From Rubrivivax sp. (lineage in GTDB: Bacteria > Pseudomonadota > Gammaproteobacteria > Burkholderiales > Burkholderiaceae_C), in assembly GCA_030653385.1 (NCBI GenBank), contig JAURZM010000076.1, positions 1-64,000 on the forward strand: DNA of 64,000 nt. The letters run 5' to 3'. Under the pieces are notes generated by a model. That model saw only the letters and a program-made list of their open reading frames with translations, made no database searches and was not told where the DNA came from. The translations under genes were made by a program, and so were the position numbers. Numbering within the stretch: the first letter of the stretch is position 1; every line of letters starts with the position of its first letter. This document shows positions 59,805 to 64,000 of this stretch, one piece after another.

Positions 59805-61256
59805 ATGAACACACTTTCCTCGACCCTCGCCCCGGCACACGCCGCCGCTGCGCCTCGAACCGCATCGAGCCCGGCCACATACACGCTGCCGGCGGTGTCG
59901 GCAAACCAGCGAACGCTGGCGCGCGCCTGGCTCAGGCTGGCGCTGCTGGCGCTGGTCGGTTCGGGACTGTTTTCTGTGCTGCTGGTGTTGGCGCGCACGC
60001 CGGGCATCAACGCCTGGCTGCCGTCGGGCGACTTCTTCCGCGTGGCGCTGGTGGTGCACGTCGACCTGTCGGTGCTGGTGTGGTTTGTCGCCATCGCCGG
60101 CCTGCTGTGGAGCCTGAATCAGCGTGCCGCGCGCAGCCGCACCGCCAGCGGCTTCGCATGGGCCGCACTCGCGCTGGCCGCGCTGGGCGCCCTGGGCATG
60201 GTGCTGGCAGCCTTCTTCGACCCGGGCAAGCCGGTGATGGCCAACTACATCCCCATGCTCGACAGTGGCGGCTTCCGCGTTGCCGTCGGCGTGTTCGGCG
60301 TCGGCGCGCTGATGCTCGTGCTGCAGGCGCTGGTGCGGCCTTCGCCCATCGGTCCGATGCTCGATGGAACGGGTGCGCTTCGCTTCGGGCTCAACGCTGG
60401 CGCGGTGGCAGGCGCGGTGGCGCTGCTGGCCTTCGCTTGGGCGCTCGCGGTGGTGCCCACGGCACTGCCGGCCAAGGCCTACTACGAGATCCTCTTCTGG
60501 GGCGGCGGCCACGCGCTCCAGTTCACCTGGACGCTGTTGATGCTGGTGGCCTGGCTGACACTGGCGCAGGCCTGCGGTGGGCGTGTGCCGCTGAGCCCGC
60601 GCGTCGTGGTGCTGCTGTTCGCGGTGGCGCTGGCGGGTGTGTTCGTCACCCCGCTGGCCTACCTGATGCACGATGTCAGCACGGTCGAGCATCGCGACAT
60701 GCACACCTGGGGCATGCGCCTGGGTGGCGGGCTGGCAATTGCGCCGCTGGCGCTGGCGGTGCTGCTGGCGCTGGCGCGGCGCGACGCCGGGTCCGCCAGG
60801 CTGGTGCCCACGCAGCGCCCGCTGCGTGCCGCGCTGCTGGCTTCGATGCTGCTGTTTGTGGCTGGTGGACTGATCGGCCTGACCATCCAGGGCAGCAACG
60901 TCAAGATTCCGGCGCATTACCACGGCTGCATCGTCGGTGTGACGCTTGCGCTGATGGGCCTGGTGCTGCACCTTCTGCCCCAGCTCGGCTGGCGTGCGCC
61001 AGCCGGCCGGCTGGCGGTCGCGCAGCCCTGGCTCTACGGTTTCGGGCAGATGCTGCACATCATCGGCCTGGTGTGGTCTGGGGGTTACGGCGTGCAGCGC
61101 AAGGTGGCCGGCGCCGAGCAGGTGCTGCGCAGCACAGGCGAGGTCGCCGGCATGGGTCTGATGGGGCTGGGCGGGCTGCTGGCCATCGCCGGTGGCTTGC
61201 TGTTCGTGGTGGTGGTGGTGCGCGCGATGCGGGCAACGCCACCCGCAGCGTTGTGA
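59805..61256 (+). CDS. Second haem-copper subunit I, CuB His replaced by Asp (gNOR-like)
   Basis: 483 residues, about 12 helices. H85 (VVHVDLSV) and H371/H373 (PAHYHG) bind the two haems. The helix VI CuB ligand is H236 in GGGHALQFTW, again without Tyr at H+4 (Phe) and with Gln at H+3. In helix VII the usual His-His pair is H289-D290 (YLMHDVST). A His-to-Asp swap among CuB ligands is the stated mark of the gNOR group, predicted to reduce NO. No CuA subunit accompanies it; its partner is probably the cytochrome b flavoprotein 10 bases downstream. Confidence 0.72.
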   Translation: MNTLSSTLAPAHAAAAPRTASSPATYTLPAVSANQRTLARAWLRLALLALVGSGLFSVLLVLARTPGINAWLPSGDFFRVALVVHVDLSVLVWFVAIAGLLWSLNQRAARSRTASGFAWAALALAALGALGMVLAAFFDPGKPVMANYIPMLDSGGFRVAVGVFGVGALMLVLQALVRPSPIGPMLDGTGALRFGLNAGAVAGAVALLAFAWALAVVPTALPAKAYYEILFWGGGHALQFTWTLLMLVAWLTLAQACGGRVPLSPRVVVLLFAVALAGVFVTPLAYLMHDVSTVEHRDMHTWGMRLGGGLAIAPLALAVLLALARRDAGSARLVPTQRPLRAALLASMLLFVAGGLIGLTIQGSNVKIPAHYHGCIVGVTLALMGLVLHLLPQLGWRAPAGRLAVAQPWLYGFGQMLHIIGLVWSGGYGVQRKVAGAEQVLRSTGEVAGMGLMGLGGLLAIAGGLLFVVVVVRAMRATPPAAL

Positions 61257-61266
61257 CGCACAGCAG

Positions 61267-63204
61267 ATGATCGGCTTCGTCCAGCGCGTGCTGCGCGCCG
61301 CCTTCATGCGCGCCGAGGCGCTCTTCAACCGCGCCTTCGGCGACCGCCTGAACCCGCTGTACCACCTGGGCGCCATCACCTTCTTCCTGTTCTGGGTGGT
61401 AAGCGCGACAGGCTTGGTGCTGTATGCCTTCTTCGACACCAGCGTCACCGGCGCCTGGCGCTCGGTGGAAGCCATCACGCATGGCGCCTTCGGGCTCGGC
61501 GGCCTGGTGCGCACCCTGCACCGACATGCCTCGGACGCCATGGTGTTGACGCTCGTGGTCCACCTGTTGCGGCACTTCGCCTTCGACCGCCTGCGCGGCT
61601 TCCGCTGGTTCTCGTGGGTCACCGGTGTGTTGCTGCTGTGGCTGGTCTACCTGGCCGGTGTCAACGGCTACATGTTGCCCTGGGACCGCCTGGCGCAGTT
61701 CGTCACCCAGGCCAGCTTCGCGTGGCTGGACTGGCTGCCGGGCTTCGGCGGCTCGCTCAGCCGCAACTTCATCGTCGACGCCAACGTCAGCGACCGCCTG
61801 TTCTCGCTGCTGGTGTTCATTCACATCGGCGTGCCGCTGGTGACGTTGCTGCTGATGTGGGTGCACGTGCAGCGTGTACCCAAGGCCGGCACGCAGCCGC
61901 CGCGGCCGATTGCGCTGGCGCTGATGGCCACGCTGCTGGTGCTGGCATTGCTGTCGCCAGTTTCCAGCCAGGGCCCGGCCGATCTCGGCACCGCGCCGCA
62001 GGTGCTGGCGCTGGACTGGTTCCTGCTTCCGATCTTTCCGCTCTTCTACGCATGGCCGCTGGGTGCGGTGTGGGGCCTGGTGGCGGGCAGCACGCTGCTG
62101 CTGCTGGCACTGCCCTGGCTGCCGCCGCGCCGCGCGGGCCACGCCAATCAGCTGACGATGCACCCCGGCGCCGTGCGTGTGGTCGCTCGCGCGGGCGAGA
62201 CACTGCTGGAAGCCGGGCTGCGCGCAGGTGTGGCCCTGCCGTACGACTGCCGCGCCGGCGGGTGTGGTCTGTGCCTGTGCACGGTGCACCAGGGGCGGGT
62301 CGATCCCGGCCCCTACCAGGCCGCCGTGCTGACCGAGGCGATGCGTGCACGTGGCCAGGCGTTGATGTGCTGCGCGGTGGCGCTGGAAGACGTCGAGCTC
62401 GAGATCGAAGGTGTGGCCGAGCTTGCCCGCGGCGAGTCCGCCGCTGCGCCGGTCCGCTGGCGTGCAGAGGTGCGGAGCATGGAGCGTCTGGCGCCCGACC
62501 TGATGCGCCTGCACATCGCCTTGCCCGAAGGCCAGCACCTGGGCTTCGTCGCCGGCCAGTACATCAACATCCTGCTCGATGACGGTGCCAGGCGCGCCTT
62601 TTCGTTCGCCAACGCCCCGGCCGACCCCGGGGCCACGCCCTCCACAGCAGGCGACGTGATCGAACTGCACGTGAGGCGGATCCCCGGTGGGCGGTTCACG
62701 GGGCATGTTTTCGAAGGCATGAAGCCGGGCGACACGGTCGAGTTCGAAGGCCCGCTGGGCCGCTTCGCCATGAACGACAGCGAGCGCCCGATCCTGTTCG
62801 TGGCCGGCGCCACCGGCTTTGCGCCGATCAAGAGCATCCTCGAAGACAACTTCCGCCGCGGCGTGCGGCGGCCGATGCGGCTGTACTGGGGCGTGCAAAC
62901 GCAGGCTGACCTGTACCTGCTGGACCTGCTGCAGCGCTGGCAGCGTGAACACACCAACTTCGAGTTTGTGCCGGTGCTGTCGCAGGCCGACGGCGACACC
63001 GCATGGACCGGCCGGCGCGGCCTCGTGCACCAGGCGATGCTCGAAGACCACCCCGACCTTCGTGGCCACGAGGTCTACGCCTGCGGTTCGGTGCGCATGG
63101 TCGAGGCCGCCGTGCCGGACTTCCTGGCCCACGGGCTCGAGGAGCAATTCTGCTTCTCCGACGCCTTCGTGCCCAGCGGCACCGCGTCTGTCCGCGCTGC
63201 CTAG
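61267..63204 (+). CDS. Cytochrome b - [2Fe-2S] - FAD/NAD(P) reductase fusion
   Basis: 645 residues. The N-terminal bc1-type cytochrome b has H85/H99 and H186/H200. After a second hydrophobic stretch comes a plant-type ferredoxin with C328-x4-C333-x2-C336 and C368/C369. The rest is a ferredoxin-NADP-reductase-like unit: FAD motif R-A-F-S (443-446), NAD(P) loop GATGFAPIKS (514-523) and YACGSVRMVEA near the end. One polypeptide could move electrons from NAD(P)H through FAD and [2Fe-2S] to membrane b haems. It is the likely partner of the upstream haem-copper protein. Confidence 0.85.
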   Translation: MIGFVQRVLRAAFMRAEALFNRAFGDRLNPLYHLGAITFFLFWVVSATGLVLYAFFDTSVTGAWRSVEAITHGAFGLGGLVRTLHRHASDAMVLTLVVHLLRHFAFDRLRGFRWFSWVTGVLLLWLVYLAGVNGYMLPWDRLAQFVTQASFAWLDWLPGFGGSLSRNFIVDANVSDRLFSLLVFIHIGVPLVTLLLMWVHVQRVPKAGTQPPRPIALALMATLLVLALLSPVSSQGPADLGTAPQVLALDWFLLPIFPLFYAWPLGAVWGLVAGSTLLLLALPWLPPRRAGHANQLTMHPGAVRVVARAGETLLEAGLRAGVALPYDCRAGGCGLCLCTVHQGRVDPGPYQAAVLTEAMRARGQALMCCAVALEDVELEIEGVAELARGESAAAPVRWRAEVRSMERLAPDLMRLHIALPEGQHLGFVAGQYINILLDDGARRAFSFANAPADPGATPSTAGDVIELHVRRIPGGRFTGHVFEGMKPGDTVEFEGPLGRFAMNDSERPILFVAGATGFAPIKSILEDNFRRGVRRPMRLYWGVQTQADLYLLDLLQRWQREHTNFEFVPVLSQADGDTAWTGRRGLVHQAMLEDHPDLRGHEVYACGSVRMVEAAVPDFLAHGLEEQFCFSDAFVPSGTASVRAA

Positions 63205-63677
63205 GACGCCCTCAGCGGCCAGAGCGGGCCGATCGCGTCGAGCGTGTTCTTCAGCACCAGGCCGAGCTCGGTGTCGCCCTCCATGACCAGGGCGCGGTCG
63301 AAGAACAGGCGGTCGGCGTCGTCCTGGCCCCGCACCAGGCGCCACAGCGCGAGTGCCTGGGCGCGCACCACCAGCGCGGCGGGCTGGTGTGCGTTTGCCA
63401 CCTCGAAGCCGCGCGCGCCGAGTTGGAGCCGCACGCGCAGGCCGGGCTCGATCAGCTCGATCTCGACGCAATGCCCGCCGAGCAGCTGGCGCTGGGTTTC
63501 GTCCAGACGCGGCAGCAGCAGTCGGTCGAGCAGTCGGGCCAGCACGAACGAAGGCGGTTCGGTGGGCAGCCGGCGCAGCAGGCCCTGCAGGTGGCGTGCT
63601 GCGCCGGCCACCAGAGGCGGCAGCGGCAACGTGCCGGTGGGTGGCGTCGGTTGCGCCGCGGGGTGAGGCCGGTTCAT
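63201..63677 (-). CDS. ubiT: Anaerobic ubiquinone biosynthesis factor UbiT (SCP2 domain)
   Basis: 158 residues. An SCP2-like lipid-binding domain: FVLARLLDRLLLPRLDETQR, CVEIELIEPGLRVRLQLGARG, DADRLFFDRALVMEGDTELGLVLKN. UbiT, with UbiU and UbiV, allows O2-independent ubiquinone synthesis. Convergent with the flavocytochrome gene (four-base overlap of ends) and ATGA-coupled to ubiV upstream. Confidence 0.87.
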   Translation of the reverse strand: MNRPHPAAQPTPPTGTLPLPPLVAGAARHLQGLLRRLPTEPPSFVLARLLDRLLLPRLDETQRQLLGGHCVEIELIEPGLRVRLQLGARGFEVANAHQPAALVVRAQALALWRLVRGQDDADRLFFDRALVMEGDTELGLVLKNTLDAIGPLWPLRAS

Positions 63678-64000
63678 GTGATTTCCATCGACAGGACCAC
63701 GGCCTGTTGCCCCGGCCTGCGCCGCGCGTAGCCATCGACCAGCGCACCCGGCAGGCCCAGCGTCTGCAGCTCGGCAAGCGCAGGCGCAAGTGGCGCGTCT
63801 GCATTGAGCACGTCGTCGAAGAGTTCCGTCACGCGCGCGAAGCCGCGGCTGCACGGCGACAAGCGCAGCCGCTGCACGCCGGCGACCTGGAGCAGTTCCC
63901 CTGCACCCAGCAGGCACTGCACAGCGGCCGACTGCGTCTGCGTGCCGTTCAGCACCAGGAACGGCTCGCCCTCGCTGGTGGCCAGCGGCAGGCCGTCGTC
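63674..64000 (-). CDS. ubiV: UbiV, O2-independent ubiquinone hydroxylation protein (C-terminal part)
   Basis: The frame is open to the window edge; the visible 108 residues include DDGLPLATSEGEPFLVLNG, TQTQSAAVQCLLGAGE and RLRLSPCSRGFARVTELFDD, the C-terminus of the U32-type UbiV protein. UbiU-UbiV hold [4Fe-4S] clusters and hydroxylate ubiquinone precursors without O2. An apparent ATG at 63955 is internal. The start and most cluster-binding cysteines lie beyond the window. Confidence 0.85.
   Translation of the reverse strand, partial: DDGLPLATSEGEPFLVLNGTQTQSAAVQCLLGAGELLQVAGVQRLRLSPCSRGFARVTELFDDVLNADAPLAPALAELQTLGLPGALVDGYARRRPGQQAVVLSMEIT

Noticed and set aside
58755..63804. Very long reverse-strand open frames (over 900 codons) across the oxidoreductase cluster
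   Set aside because: They are antisense to genes with clear cofactor motifs, consist of low-complexity His/Arg/Gln-rich sequence and arise from GC-rich third positions.

Overview
The window is high-GC DNA with the gene content of a facultatively denitrifying betaproteobacterium, most likely Burkholderiales. Supporting this are a cd1 nitrite reductase, NnrS, a Dnr-like Crp/Fnr regulator, a complete ccm cluster, anaerobic ribonucleotide reductase and UbiT/UbiV. The genus is an inference; no rRNA gene, tRNA gene or CRISPR array was seen.

Layout. (1) About 1-8.03 kb is a mobile or genomic-island segment. It holds two tandem tyrosine recombinases (one cut by the window edge), a ParM/StbA-like actin with a small StbB-like partner, a CFI-box protein coupled to a Cas4-like Fe-S nuclease half, an orphan VapB-like antitoxin, a HTH/PIN toxin-antitoxin pair, a DUF2188 protein, a strong terminator and the broken N-terminus of a P4-type integrase. 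(2) 8.2-15.3 kb is chromosomal: a metallothionein-like peptide, DUF2938, a LytS/LytTR two-component pair, LysR beside a PLP lyase and a Bug-type binding protein, a receiver-less LytTR duplicate, a truncated DoxX gene and a DUF3563 peptide. (3) 15.7-25.2 kb carries a YtkA-like lipoprotein, a dihaem peroxidase, an RND efflux triad, and a MerR-DUF2938-quinone reductase-DUF2798 cluster whose last gene is cut off. (4) 25.2-42.3 kb, mostly reverse strand, is a denitrification and cytochrome-maturation block: nirF, cupredoxin, haem protein, nirT, nirS, a TonB receptor, ccmA-I, and DUF454, DUF2249, DUF6306 and hemerythrin-type genes. (5) 42.5-49.2 kb holds a nitronate-monooxygenase-like gene, nnrS, a decayed second nir copy (nirS and nirF pseudogenes around an intact cytochrome c, plus TonB, SirB and DUF2249 fragments) and dnr. 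(6) 49.2-52.2 kb is a split class III ribonucleotide reductase with its activase. (7) 52.3-63.2 kb is a respiratory cluster: haem A synthase, CuA subunit II, two unusual haem-copper subunit I proteins without the oxidase tyrosine, haem O synthase, SCO, and two cytochrome b fusion proteins (one with 2x[4Fe-4S] and an MvhD-like domain, one with [2Fe-2S] and an FAD/NAD reductase). ubiT and ubiV close the window.

How it fits together. NirS makes NO, Ccm matures its c-type haem and the other cytochromes c, and NnrS and the hemerythrin-type proteins suggest NO handling. No classical norCB is visible. The two non-canonical haem-copper subunits are the best candidates for NO reduction, probably fed by cytochrome c/CuA and by the two cytochrome b fusions. 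TTGA-N6-TCAA boxes sit in front of nirS, the nirS pseudogene, the TonB region, the hemerythrin gene and nrdD, with a one-mismatch copy before the terminal oxidoreductase operon, so one Dnr/Fnr-type regulator may join them. The many truncated duplicates point to repeated rearrangement of this island.
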